Below, one piece after another: positions 17,130 to 26,010 of a stretch of DNA of 64,000 nucleotides (its first letter is position 1; each line of letters begins with the position of its first letter). The notes below the pieces were generated by a model. It was not told where the DNA came from. It saw only the letters and a program-made list of their open reading frames with translations, and searched no databases. A program made the position numbers and the translations under genes. Location: assembly GCA_010206225.2 (NCBI GenBank), contig VIQU02000003.1:62001-126000 (forward strand). Reading direction: 5' to 3'. Source of the DNA: Lachnospiraceae bacterium MD308. GTDB taxonomy: Bacteria > Bacillota > Clostridia > Lachnospirales > Lachnospiraceae.

Positions 17130-17730
17130 TCCAAAATTCCCTCTAATATCCTGTTATCAGCTATGGGTGCAACAATATAATACACCTCTCTATTCTGCGC
17201 AATTAAACTTTTAATAATCTCAGAATCCGAAATTCCCCAAGCCGATTTCTGAAATATGCTATAGTCAGCATCCAATCCCTGTTTACACCAAAACGTCTCT
17301 CCTTTAAGCCTTTCTTGTCAAAATCGAGCATATACAACGAAGATTCTGGAAACGTTGAGACAAACATTGCAGATTGTTCAAGACTTTCACCGCAATAGAA
17401 CCCCTGTCCAAAATCATTATTTTTGCGTGACTTATTTATACTAAGCTCTCCTTCCAGCTTGCTTTTTGCTCCATGAAAAAGCAGTATATGAGATTTTTCC
17501 GAAGCATCTTCTTTATATAACTGCTCCTTAATTTTACTAAGCCTTATTCCAGACTTAAATGCAAAGCTGTAAGAAGCCGACATATTCTGTTCACTAATGT
17601 TATTTTTGCCTGTCATCCAATTATTTAATGTAATTCTGGAAATTTCCAGTGCGTTTGCCAACCCTTCTTTTGTGAATCCAAGCAATTCTTTTATAATCAC
17701 TATATCTTGTAATACGTTATATTCGTTCAT
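17126..17730 (-). pseudogene. HTH-DUF3990 protein gene with a single-base frameshift
   Basis: The open frame (17203-17730) has an N-terminal helix-turn-helix (FTKEGLANALEISRITLNNW, residues about 20-40) followed by a DUF3990 domain (LFHGAKSKLEG...FGQGFYCGESLEQSA). I recall DUF3990 as a relative of ADP-ribosyltransferases. The frame ends early in RLGEFRILRLLKV. The next frame continues with SEIIKSLIAQ...IVAPIADNRILEGI to a stop at 17126, which matches the normal end of such domains. One extra T in the TTT run near 17233 would restore the frame. GGAGG is five bases before ATG 17730. Either a recent inactivation or a sequence error; the intact overlap with the next gene favours recent or artefactual origin. 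Confidence 0.72.
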
Positions 17731-17748
17731 CAATGCCTCCAACTTATT

Positions 17749-17764
17749 TGTAAAGTATTTTACA
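17749..17764. promoter_or_regulatory. Palindrome upstream of the HTH-DUF3990 gene
   Basis: TGTAAA-GTAT-TTTACA is a perfect 6-4-6 inverted repeat, 19 bases upstream of the start codon. It is a candidate operator for autoregulation by the encoded HTH domain. Confidence 0.45.
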
Positions 17765-17836
17765 TTTTAGTTTGTATGATGAAACCAATCCTTCTATCGG
17801 CATGAAAAGGACGCTTTGACTTTTCACATATATCTT

Positions 17837-18661
17837 TCATTCTTTAATTGTGCGAGGATATTTTTCATAATACCACTCAAGAAAATTATCATGCATTTCT
17901 TCTCCCTGGCGCCGCGCCCGGATCGCATCCTGTTTATCGCAATAGGCACCCAGATAATAGTTCTTCCTTTTGAATCCGATCTGTGCAACCCACTTTTCCT
18001 TCTTTTTATCCCAATATACTCCTGTATAGCCACTGGTATTATTCCGGTTCTTCTTTTCCTTATAAGCCTCCAAAATCGCCACAGATGTTCCATCTACTAA
18101 TTTCAGATTTTCCTGATATACTTCTGACTGCAGACAGCCGCAGCTTTTTGTCTTTCCTGTCTGCAGAAGTGTTTGCCCTACAACAGTTTCCTTTCCGCAG
18201 TCACAGCGGCAGCGCCATCGGTGCATACCGCCGCGCTTCCCTGCATAAGCCAGCACAACCAAACGTCCAAATCGTTTCCCCACAAAATTTTTTATAGGCG
18301 GATGGCTTAGGCAGCCGCAGCTTTTTCGGTAACCAGAACACAGTTGATGTAAAGATGTCAGAATCTCTTTGCCGCAATCGCATCGACATCTCCAGACTAC
18401 CGTACCGCCATCCCGTATATCTGTAGGTTCTACAGCCACTAACTTTCCAAAACGCATTCCCGTAATATCCTTTTGTCCAGGCCGCGTTTTGGAGATACAA
18501 CCGCAGTCTGTGATCTTTCCTCTCTGCAGACAACGGGTATCCAAAAAAATCGTTCCTCCGCAATCACAATTGCATTTCCAAACTGTATATCCGTTTTTAC
18601 GCTGTTTGGTAGGCGCTTCCACTGTCAATTTCCCGATGCGAAAACCAATTTTAATTTTCAT
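17837..18661 (-). CDS. Three zinc-ribbon repeats plus AP2-type DNA-binding domain
   Basis: A 274-aa protein with an unusual modular build. Three repeats of about 60 residues each start with G-x-R-F/I-G-K-L and carry five cysteines as C-x-C-x-C then C-G-C: C30/32/34 with C53/55, C92/94/96 with C115/117, and C151/153/155 with C174/176. A C-terminal AP2/integrase-like DNA-binding domain follows (SGYTGVYWDKKKEKWVAQIGF, residues about 209-262). AP2 domains in bacteria mostly come from phage and homing endonucleases, but no HNH motif is present. It may be a regulator or a domesticated mobile-element protein. A weak ribosome site (AAGGA) lies six bases before the ATG. Confidence 0.78.
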   Translation of the reverse strand: MKIKIGFRIGKLTVEAPTKQRKNGYTVWKCNCDCGGTIFLDTRCLQRGKITDCGCISKTRPGQKDITGMRFGKLVAVEPTDIRDGGTVVWRCRCDCGKEILTSLHQLCSGYRKSCGCLSHPPIKNFVGKRFGRLVVLAYAGKRGGMHRWRCRCDCGKETVVGQTLLQTGKTKSCGCLQSEVYQENLKLVDGTSVAILEAYKEKKNRNNTSGYTGVYWDKKKEKWVAQIGFKRKNYYLGAYCDKQDAIRARRQGEEMHDNFLEWYYEKYPRTIKE

Positions 18662-18662
18662 C

Positions 18663-18717
18663 CTATATCCTTTTCTTATGCCGCTTCTTATTCTTCCTGT
18701 CCATAATACCCCCCCCC
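18663..18717 (-). other. G9 tract and 13-codon basic leader ORF before the AP2 gene
   Basis: On the minus strand a run of nine G (18709-18717) is followed four bases later by ATG 18704, which opens MDRKNKKRHKKRI and stops at 18663, one base before the AP2 start codon. The G run could act as a ribosome-binding stretch of variable length. Expression of this ORF is a prediction only. The rest of the gap to 18772 holds no gene. Confidence 0.35.
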
Positions 18718-18772
18718 GTAAGTTTTTTCAACCTTTTTTATTTCGATACAGATCATCCAAAATTTAGCGCAA

Positions 18773-18808
18773 TAAAAATGACAGGAGCATTCGTTCTCCT
18801 GCCATTTT
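18773..18808 (-). terminator. Terminator of the xylB operon
   Basis: On the minus strand ATGGCAGGAG and CTCCTGTCAT pair around an eight-base loop with one mismatch and are followed by TTTTTATT. It lies 20 bases after the xylB stop. Confidence 0.8.
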
Positions 18809-18828
18809 GTAACAATCTGAATTTTTTC

Positions 18829-20286
18829 TTAAAATAATTCTTTTACCGTTGGATATATCTTCTTAAATTTCTGGTACTTCTCCTCATACTTCGCTGCCAG
18901 CTCTTCCTCCGGTTCTACCGTATCCACTACTTTCACCAGCTTCCCCGCAATGGTTTCAACGTCCGGATACTCGCCGCAGCCTACCGCCGCCAGCATAGCG
19001 CCTCCGAGAGCAGGTCCTTCCTCACTCTCGATGACATCTACCTTCAGGTTCATGATATTGGCGATCATCTTCTTCCACAGCGGGCTTTTCGCACCGCCGC
19101 CGCAGATCTTCGTCCGCTCTATCTTAATGCCAAGGCTCTTCGCCACCTCAAGGGAATCACGAAGCGCAAAAGCAACACCCTCTAAAACAGCCTGTGTCAT
19201 GTCCTCTCTTGTAGTGTCCATGGACATGCCGATAAACATCGCCCTTGCGTCTGGATTGTTATGAGGGGAACGCTCTCCCATCAGATAAGGCAGATAGAAT
19301 ACATTGTTCTCGCCAAGCTTTTGAATGCCAGCCTGCTCCGCTCCGAAATCCTTTGTCTTTAATATCTCTTCGCTCCACCATTTATTACAGGACGCTGCGC
19401 TCAGCATACATCCCATCAGATGGTAGCTCCCGTCCGCATGAGCGAAAGAATGAAGCGCATTATTTTCATCCACCCCAAAGTTCTTACTGGAGATAAATAT
19501 GGTTCCCGATGTTCCGAGGGAGATGTTGCACATACCGTTGCCCACCGTTCCGGTCCCTATTGCAGCCGCGGCATTATCCCCGGCTCCCGCTATCACTTTC
19601 ACATCCTCGCGCAGTCCTAACTCTGACGCAATCTCTGGTTTCAATGTTCCTACTGCTTCATAACTCTCATAGAGTTTTGGAAGCTGTTCCTCGTTAATCC
19701 CGCAGATATCCATCATTTCCTTCGACCAGCAGCGGTTTTTCACATCCATCAGAAGCATTCCTGATGCGTCTGACACATCTGTGCAGAAAGAGCCAGACAA
19801 TCTGTATGCCAGAAAATCCTTCGGCAGCATGATCTTACAGATCTTTGCAAAGTTTTCCGGTTCATGCTTTTTCATCCACAGAATCTTCGGTGCAGTAAAT
19901 CCTGCAAATGCAATATTGGCCGTATATTCGGAAAGCTTATCCTTTCCGATCACTTCATTCAGATAATCTGTTTCTTCTCCCGTTCGTCCGTCATTCCAGA
20001 GAATCGCCGGACGAATCACGGCATCTTCGCTGTCTAGAGCCACCAGCCCGTGCATCTGCCCTCCGAAGCTAATTCCGGCAACCTTTTCTTTATCACACTC
20101 TGCTGTCAGCTCTTTTATCCCCTCCATGGACTGATGAAACCAGTCCTCCGGGTTCTGTTCCGACCAGCCCGGATGAGGAAAGAACAGCGGATACTCCTTT
20201 GATACGATTTTTTGTATCTCTCCCTTTTCATCCATCAGGAGAAGCTTCACTGCAGAAGTTCCTAGATCTACTCCTATATATAACAT
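18829..20286 (-). CDS. xylB: Xylulokinase-type FGGY sugar kinase
   Basis: A 485-aa FGGY-family carbohydrate kinase, most like D-xylulokinase, which phosphorylates D-xylulose to feed the pentose phosphate pathway. Visible features are the N-terminal ATPase motif (YIGVDLGTSAVKLLLMDEKG), the SFGGQMHGLV substrate segment typical of XylB, ILWNDGRT, and the C-terminal ICGGGAKSPLWKKMIANI. It begins four bases after the isomerase stop and ends the operon before a terminator. The true sugar may be another ketopentose, depending on what the upstream isomerase makes. Confidence 0.9.
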   Translation of the reverse strand: MLYIGVDLGTSAVKLLLMDEKGEIQKIVSKEYPLFFPHPGWSEQNPEDWFHQSMEGIKELTAECDKEKVAGISFGGQMHGLVALDSEDAVIRPAILWNDGRTGEETDYLNEVIGKDKLSEYTANIAFAGFTAPKILWMKKHEPENFAKICKIMLPKDFLAYRLSGSFCTDVSDASGMLLMDVKNRCWSKEMMDICGINEEQLPKLYESYEAVGTLKPEIASELGLREDVKVIAGAGDNAAAAIGTGTVGNGMCNISLGTSGTIFISSKNFGVDENNALHSFAHADGSYHLMGCMLSAASCNKWWSEEILKTKDFGAEQAGIQKLGENNVFYLPYLMGERSPHNNPDARAMFIGMSMDTTREDMTQAVLEGVAFALRDSLEVAKSLGIKIERTKICGGGAKSPLWKKMIANIMNLKVDVIESEEGPALGGAMLAAVGCGEYPDVETIAGKLVKVVDTVEPEEELAAKYEEKYQKFKKIYPTVKELF

Positions 20287-20290
20287 CTTA

Positions 20291-21775
20291 TTACCCCCAT
20301 GGATTCTCTGTCGGATATTTCACGCCTGCCGGCTGATTATATCCAATCTCCTCTACCGGAACGCCGATATATTTAAATACCTCGAACAGAGCTTTCCCAA
20401 AATGTCCGAATGCAACTGCCCCGTGATGCGGATAACCGCCCTCGATCAATACATGACGGTAGAATCTTCCCATCTCCGGAATTGCAAATATGCCGACGGA
20501 ACCGAAGGACCTCGTAGCCACCGGAAGCACCTCGCCGTGAGCGATATAAGCGCGGAGAATATTGTCTGCAGTGCTCTGTAAACGGTAAAAAGTAATGTCT
20601 CCGGGAACGATATCGCCCTCCAATGTTCCCTGTGTTACTTCCTCTGGCAAAGTACGGGCCATGATCATCTGATACTTCATCTCACAGAAGGAAAGCTTTT
20701 TCGATGCCGTATTTCCACAGTGAAATCCCATAAAGGTATCTTTCTGGGTATAATCATATCTTCCCTTGATGTCACTCTCATACATATCCTTCGGCACAGT
20801 ATTGTTAATATCAAGAAGTGTCACGGCATCTTCGCTGACTACTGTTCCGATAAACTCGCTCAGCGCGCCATAGATATCCACTTCACAGGAAACCGGAATC
20901 CCCTGCGCAGTCAGGCGGCTATTTACATAGCATGGTACGAAACCGAACTGCGTCTGGAATGCCGGCCAGCATTTTCCGGCAATCGCCACGTATTTGCGGT
21001 ATCCTCTATGGTCCTCAATCCAGTCCTTAAGCGTCAGCTCATACTGGGCAAGCTTGCTTAAAATCTCCGGCTTCTTATTGCCTGCGCCAAGCTCCTCTTC
21101 CATTTCTTTGACAATTGCAGGAATTCTTTCATCGCCTTCATGCTTATGAAAAGCTTCAAAAAGGTCAAGCTCTGAGTTCTCCTCAATCTCCACGCCAATA
21201 TTGTAAAGCTGTTTGATCGGCGCATTGCATGCAAGGAAATTAAGCGGTCTCGGCCCGAAGCTTATGATCTTTAAATTGTTAAGTCCTTCAATCGCTCTTG
21301 CGATCGGAAGAAATTCATGGATCATATCCGCACATTCTTCTGCATCGCCTACCGGATACTCCGGAATATATGCTTTGATATTTCTAAGCTTTAAATTATA
21401 GCTTGCATTTAACATTCCGCAGTAAGCATCGCCTCTGCCTTGCACCAGATTGTCTCCCGTCTCTTCTGCTGCCGCAACGAACATCTTCGGCCCGTCAAAA
21501 TGCTTTGCAAGCAGCGTCTCTGAAATCTCCGGTCCGAAATTGCCAAGATATACAACAAGTGCGTTACATCCTGCTTTCTTCACATCCTCCAATGCCTGTA
21601 CCATATGGATCTCACTCTCCACGATACAGATTGGACATTCATAGATTTCTTCTGCGCCGTATTTATCCGTATATGCCTTCATCAGGTTCTTTCTCCGGTT
21701 TACAGACAGACTCTCCGGAAAGCAGTCACGGCTGACTGCTACTACTCCAATTTTTACTTCTGGCATGTTGCTCAT
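20291..21775 (-). CDS. L-fucose/L-arabinose isomerase family protein
   Basis: A 494-aa member of the fucose/arabinose isomerase superfamily, shorter than FucI (about 590 aa). Such enzymes interconvert aldoses and ketoses with Mn2+. Conserved acidic and His segments are visible (CEVDIYGALSEFIG, MGFHCGNT, EGGYPHHGAVAFGHFG). Placed between a cupin-like DUF4867 gene and a xylulokinase, it most likely makes the ketopentose that XylB phosphorylates. The substrate cannot be read from sequence; D-arabinose, L-fucose, apiose or an unusual pentose are all possible. The upstream gene ends 14 bases before its start. Confidence 0.82.
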   Translation of the reverse strand: MSNMPEVKIGVVAVSRDCFPESLSVNRRKNLMKAYTDKYGAEEIYECPICIVESEIHMVQALEDVKKAGCNALVVYLGNFGPEISETLLAKHFDGPKMFVAAAEETGDNLVQGRGDAYCGMLNASYNLKLRNIKAYIPEYPVGDAEECADMIHEFLPIARAIEGLNNLKIISFGPRPLNFLACNAPIKQLYNIGVEIEENSELDLFEAFHKHEGDERIPAIVKEMEEELGAGNKKPEILSKLAQYELTLKDWIEDHRGYRKYVAIAGKCWPAFQTQFGFVPCYVNSRLTAQGIPVSCEVDIYGALSEFIGTVVSEDAVTLLDINNTVPKDMYESDIKGRYDYTQKDTFMGFHCGNTASKKLSFCEMKYQMIMARTLPEEVTQGTLEGDIVPGDITFYRLQSTADNILRAYIAHGEVLPVATRSFGSVGIFAIPEMGRFYRHVLIEGGYPHHGAVAFGHFGKALFEVFKYIGVPVEEIGYNQPAGVKYPTENPWG

Positions 21776-21789
21776 AATAAAACTCCTCC

Positions 21790-22407
21790 TTATAATGTAA
21801 TGTTTTTACCTTTAAGCCCGCAGAACGCTCCCTCGATCTTCGCATCCTCATGGGCGATCAGCCATTTATTTTTCGCTGTCATCAGTTTCTCTTCCCCGTT
21901 ATCAGCCGTGTCAAAATCAAGCGCATGATTGGTTCCCTCCGGCAGCACGATCACGCATCGGAATCCCTCTTCTGATGCCTGACACGGCGCATAGTGAAGT
22001 GTCGTAGCATAAAGCTCTACCGCCGTTCCCGCCGGAACAAAAAATCCTTCTACATTTGCCGTATCATACATATAATCTTCGCTGATATCCTGCTGTTTCC
22101 CCAGAAGGAGAATCAGATCGCTGGCCGCAATATCTACCTCCGATGAACGATGGTATTCCAATGCGTTCAATGTCTGATTGTGTCCGTTGCAGTATCCGAT
22201 CTGAATCGGAAGACCGCCGTAAGCGCTTTTCTTAAGCTGATCCGCCGCAGATACTGACTCCAAAGCCGGAAATCCCGGCACATAGACCACGTCCTCTTTG
22301 GGGCACGGCGTACTCTTCATCGTCTCTAAGAGCGCTGAAAAGTCATATCCCTTAAGGACCTTTCCGTATGCGGAAAATGCATCATCCGTAACCTTCTTAA
22401 TCTCCAT
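21790..22407 (-). CDS. DUF4867 family protein
   Basis: A 205-aa protein of the uncharacterised DUF4867 family, as recalled from its usual place next to this isomerase type. The middle (EYHRSSEVDIAASDLILLLGK, GFFVPAGTAVELYATTLHYAPC) reads like a cupin barrel with His and Glu residues that could bind metal. The start is ATG 22407, six bases after GGAGG; the ATG at 22413 abuts the ribosome site. Its position suggests a helper in sugar isomerisation (an epimerase, mutarotase or second isomerase), which is inference. Confidence 0.75.
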   Translation of the reverse strand: MEIKKVTDDAFSAYGKVLKGYDFSALLETMKSTPCPKEDVVYVPGFPALESVSAADQLKKSAYGGLPIQIGYCNGHNQTLNALEYHRSSEVDIAASDLILLLGKQQDISEDYMYDTANVEGFFVPAGTAVELYATTLHYAPCQASEEGFRCVIVLPEGTNHALDFDTADNGEEKLMTAKNKWLIAHEDAKIEGAFCGLKGKNITL

Positions 22408-22491
22408 AGTCATCCTCCTTTATGATATGTATATTTATTGACATTATTTTACTTCGGCAGACGGCACTCCCTATCTATGCCAAAGTCCCGA

Positions 22492-22518
22492 AAACTGATA
22501 GATATATCATATCAGTTT
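22492..22518. repeat. Inverted repeat downstream of GH3 and upstream of the DUF4867 gene
   Basis: AAACTGATA (22492-22500) and TATCAGTTT (22510-22518) form a perfect 9-bp inverted repeat with a nine-base spacer. On the minus strand it is followed by TTTTC, so it could attenuate transcription between GH3 and the DUF4867-isomerase-xylB genes, or be a regulator site. Confidence 0.5.
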
Positions 22519-22572
22519 CCAGGACAGAATGCGTTCAAAAATTTATGAAGTTTGTAGTATTTTTTTGACATT

Positions 22573-25023
22573 TTACTCCATACATCTGAGCATCACCTTC
22601 AAAAGATTGCATGTACAGAATTGAAGGTCGCCAAGTGTAATGATCTCTCCGCTTTTGACTCCGTTTATAATATCATTGATATTCTCGATGCATCCCGGCA
22701 TCTGCAGATCATTTCCGGCCTTAATACACCACTCGCTTGAAGACCACGGATACTTCTCGGATGTAAGCCCCATATAGCTTGTATCCTGAGAAGTACACCA
22801 GTCTGTCATGATCATGCCCTCAAATCCCCACTCATCCCTTGCTACTGCCTGCAAAAGGTCATAATTATTGGCCGTGTGGATTCCGTTGATCAGATTGTAA
22901 GAGGTCATGATAGAGTATGGCTGTGATTCCTTCACCGCAATCTCGAAACCTTTCAGATAGATTTCCCGAAGCGCCCTCTCGCTGATATGAGCATTCGTAA
23001 ACATCCGGTTATCTTCCTGATTATTGGCCGCAAAATGCTTGATCGTCGTCCCCTGACCACCGTGAGACTGCACGCCTTTCGTGTCTGCAGCAGCACATTT
23101 CCCTGAAAGCAGCGGGTCTTCAGAATAATATTCAAAGTTTCTTCCGCACAGAGGATTCCTATGAATATTCATACCCGGGGCAAGCCACAGGTGAATGTGA
23201 AACTGCTTCATCTCTTTCCCTACGATCTCACCCATCTTCTCAACCAGCTCCATATCCCATGACTGAGCCAATGTTGTTGCAATCGGAATCGCGGTACAGT
23301 ACTGATAATGGTCTATTGCCGTATCCGGCGTATTATCCGGAAATGGCATGCGATTCATCCCAAACACTTCGCCGCCCGGCAGAACTTCTCCGTCCTCTGT
23401 CGTCTTAAAATGAGGCTGAAGTCTTAATCCTGCCGGTCCGTCTGCAAGAATCAGCGGAAAGATCCCTCTGCCCTTAAGAAGCACCGAACTTGTCTCTCCT
23501 GCAGCTCCCGGAACAAGATTAGCGGCATTGCCCACAATCTGGGTTCCGTTTTCCGCACGCCGCTCAATACCAACCGTAAGCTGTGCCATCTCCTCTACAG
23601 TAAGCTGCGCCACCAGCTCTTCTATCGCAGCATTGCCTTCTTTTACATCCATAAGCGTCAAAAATGTTTGCGGATTCCCATCTTCCAAAATCGGGCGCAC
23701 TTTATAACTGCACTTTTCGTTATCAGTCAGACGGTTTGTGAGCTGGCTGACGACGGTCTTGTCTTCAATCTTCACTGTCCCTGCCACATCTGTGTGCGCC
23801 GAATCTGCACCTGCACGGATCACATACTCGCCCGGCTCTAATATCCACGCCGCATCTCTCGTGCTGTAAGATGCCATATCCGCAAACTTAAACGTCACCG
23901 TAAGCTTCTCTGTCTCACCCGGCTGAAGCAATTTCGTCTTGGCGAATGCCGCCAGCTCCTGATATGGTTTTTCAAGTTCGCCCTCCGGAGCAGAATAATA
24001 AACCTGCACAACCTCTCTCCCCGCAAATTTCTTTCCTGTGTTCGTCACTGCAATTCCCAGCGAAATTCTTTTGTCTTCCCCCGCTTTTTTCACGGAAAGC
24101 TTCTCTGTCTTTATCTCAAACTGCGTGTAGCTTTTTCCAAATCCAAAGCAATATGACGGCTCAATCTTATGTGTGTCAAAATAGCGGTAGCCTACAAGAA
24201 TATCCTCTGTGTAGTACTCATCATCCACATTTCCATTATTATGGCTGAAATCTTTCGAGGACGGATAGTCATAGTAGTCCTTTGCCCACGTGTCTGTAAG
24301 CCTTCCGGATGGGTAAGTCCTTCCTGTCAGTACATCTCCCGCCACATAGCCCCCGATATTTCCAAGCTGCCCCATAAGGACAACCGCATTAAGGCCCTGT
24401 ATCTCTTTAATAGCCGTACTATCGATCACTCCTCCTATATTCAGGAGCAAAATTGTCTTTTCATAGTTTTCTGCCAGAAACTTAAGGTTTTCAATCTCCC
24501 GGTCTGTCAGGAGATAATCGCCTTTCCTGTACTCTCTGTCCTTCCCTTCCCCGGAATTCCTTGAAAGCACGTAAATGGCCGTCTCTGTCTCCTCCTTTTT
24601 CACGATACAAGGAGTCTGCGGGTCTTCAAAAGGTCTCTCAAAAAGTACCATGTGTACCGGCACTCCCCTCTCTTCCATCTCTTTCTCCACACTCTCCATA
24701 TATTCCTTCTCTGCCCTGAAAAGCTCTGCATCAAAGCTGTCAAGCCACTCTCCGCTAAGGATATCAAATCCGGCGTCTATGAGTCCCTGCTCTACATTGA
24801 TATTCTCTTTTGTATTCACGTCGCCGGATCCCGTGCCGCCTTTAACGGTATGTCTCGCCCCGTTCCCGTACAGCGCGATCTTCCGCTCGGATTCCTTCAG
24901 AGGCAGCGCTCCGTCATTTTCCAGAATCACCATGCACTCTCCTGCAAGCTCCCTTACCGCCTGCTGGTTCTCTCTCTCCAGCGGCGTAACTTCATCTGTT
25001 TTCAAACCAAAAAATTGTTCCAT
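22573..25023 (-). CDS. GH3 glycoside hydrolase with permuted domain order
   Basis: An 816-aa GH3 enzyme of the beta-glucosidase/xylosidase type. The domain order is reversed: the alpha/beta sandwich domain (LAGECMVILENDGALPL...GSGDVNTKENINVEQG, residues about 25-260) and a fibronectin-III-like domain come first. The TIM-barrel domain follows (residues about 460-800), with nucleophile Asp in GMIMTDWCTS near residue 739. This permuted layout is known from Butyrivibrio and Ruminococcus enzymes. There is no signal peptide, so it should act in the cytoplasm. The start is ATG 25023 after AAGGAG; the frame opens earlier at 25062 without a ribosome site. It heads the isomerase-xylB gene run, pointing to pentosides or related glycosides. 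Confidence 0.92.
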   Translation of the reverse strand: MEQFFGLKTDEVTPLERENQQAVRELAGECMVILENDGALPLKESERKIALYGNGARHTVKGGTGSGDVNTKENINVEQGLIDAGFDILSGEWLDSFDAELFRAEKEYMESVEKEMEERGVPVHMVLFERPFEDPQTPCIVKKEETETAIYVLSRNSGEGKDREYRKGDYLLTDREIENLKFLAENYEKTILLLNIGGVIDSTAIKEIQGLNAVVLMGQLGNIGGYVAGDVLTGRTYPSGRLTDTWAKDYYDYPSSKDFSHNNGNVDDEYYTEDILVGYRYFDTHKIEPSYCFGFGKSYTQFEIKTEKLSVKKAGEDKRISLGIAVTNTGKKFAGREVVQVYYSAPEGELEKPYQELAAFAKTKLLQPGETEKLTVTFKFADMASYSTRDAAWILEPGEYVIRAGADSAHTDVAGTVKIEDKTVVSQLTNRLTDNEKCSYKVRPILEDGNPQTFLTLMDVKEGNAAIEELVAQLTVEEMAQLTVGIERRAENGTQIVGNAANLVPGAAGETSSVLLKGRGIFPLILADGPAGLRLQPHFKTTEDGEVLPGGEVFGMNRMPFPDNTPDTAIDHYQYCTAIPIATTLAQSWDMELVEKMGEIVGKEMKQFHIHLWLAPGMNIHRNPLCGRNFEYYSEDPLLSGKCAAADTKGVQSHGGQGTTIKHFAANNQEDNRMFTNAHISERALREIYLKGFEIAVKESQPYSIMTSYNLINGIHTANNYDLLQAVARDEWGFEGMIMTDWCTSQDTSYMGLTSEKYPWSSSEWCIKAGNDLQMPGCIENINDIINGVKSGEIITLGDLQFCTCNLLKVMLRCME

Positions 25024-25074
25024 AGCAAATATTTCTCCTTCCTTCACTTCATTCAAGATCATATAGTTCTAAAA

Positions 25075-25902
25075 TCACTCTGGCCTGTGACATCTGCGGA
25101 ATTCACTCGGAAGAATCCCGTATTTTTCCTTAAACAGCTTTGAAAATGATCTGCTGTTAGCAAATCCGTTATTTACTGCAATATCTCCGATCGTCATATC
25201 TGAATTAGCCAGATCCTTATATGCATGGACAAGCCTGATACTGTCAAGATAATTTTTATAATTGATTCCTGTATATTTATAAAACATTCGTGAAAAATAG
25301 GCGGTCGAATACCCGAACGCCGCTGATACACTCTCCAAAGACAGCTCCGTCGCATAATTTTCTTTCATATAGGCAGTTATAGCAGAAAGTTTGTCAAGCT
25401 TCTTATGCTGCCGGACTAGCTTCGTATCCACCTTTTTCAAACGATATTTTGTAACAAGGAGATAAAGCAGCAGATAAAACTCTCCCATGACCTTTAGTTC
25501 ATAACCGTATTCTTTTCCGGTATAGACCTCGTATATCTTCCTGATAAGAGCCATAGCCTCTCTATCCTGTATCAGACTGCTGTTAGAAAAATATATGAAT
25601 CGCTCATCCGAATAATATTTTTCAAAATTTGACAAAGGTATCTGCAGAACAACTGTCAAATTCTCCTTTGGCGCATGGATCGAGTGAATCTCATTGGAAT
25701 TCACAAGCATGCACTCTCCTGGTTCTAAACGATAGCCCGAATCATTGATGAAAAAATCGATTTCTCCCTCAAAGAGAGCAAAAATCTCGACAGAACGATG
25801 CCAGTGCTTTTCCCGGACATAATGTCCGTCCTTTCCCTCAAAGAGAAACAGCTTAAAAGGGATGTCATCATTGGGCATGATCAGTTCGTGAGAATACTCC
25901 AT
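25075..25902 (-). CDS. AraC-family transcriptional regulator
   Basis: A 275-aa regulator with an N-terminal cupin sensor domain (HWHRSVEIFALFEGEIDFFI, residues 32-51) and a C-terminal double helix-turn-helix (LSLESVSAAFGYSTAYFSRMFYKYTG and MTIGDIAVNNGFANSRSFSKLFK, residues about 190-265). It lies 51 bases upstream of GH3 in the same direction, so it probably senses the sugar and activates the GH3-isomerase-kinase genes. No second substrate uptake gene is adjacent. Confidence 0.9.
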   Translation of the reverse strand: MEYSHELIMPNDDIPFKLFLFEGKDGHYVREKHWHRSVEIFALFEGEIDFFINDSGYRLEPGECMLVNSNEIHSIHAPKENLTVVLQIPLSNFEKYYSDERFIYFSNSSLIQDREAMALIRKIYEVYTGKEYGYELKVMGEFYLLLYLLVTKYRLKKVDTKLVRQHKKLDKLSAITAYMKENYATELSLESVSAAFGYSTAYFSRMFYKYTGINYKNYLDSIRLVHAYKDLANSDMTIGDIAVNNGFANSRSFSKLFKEKYGILPSEFRRCHRPE

Positions 25903-26010
25903 TTTATTATTCCTTTCGCTTCATTCAAAACACAACCGGGCCGCTTTCTCTCCTGTATTCTGATTTTCTCTTCTCCACACTCTCCTGATGAGCGCGCCCC
26001 TGTTTCTTCT

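Noticed and set aside
18709-18717. C9 run as a sign of assembly damage
   Set aside because: It lies between genes and disrupts no reading frame, so nothing shows an error; kept instead as a possible variable tract.
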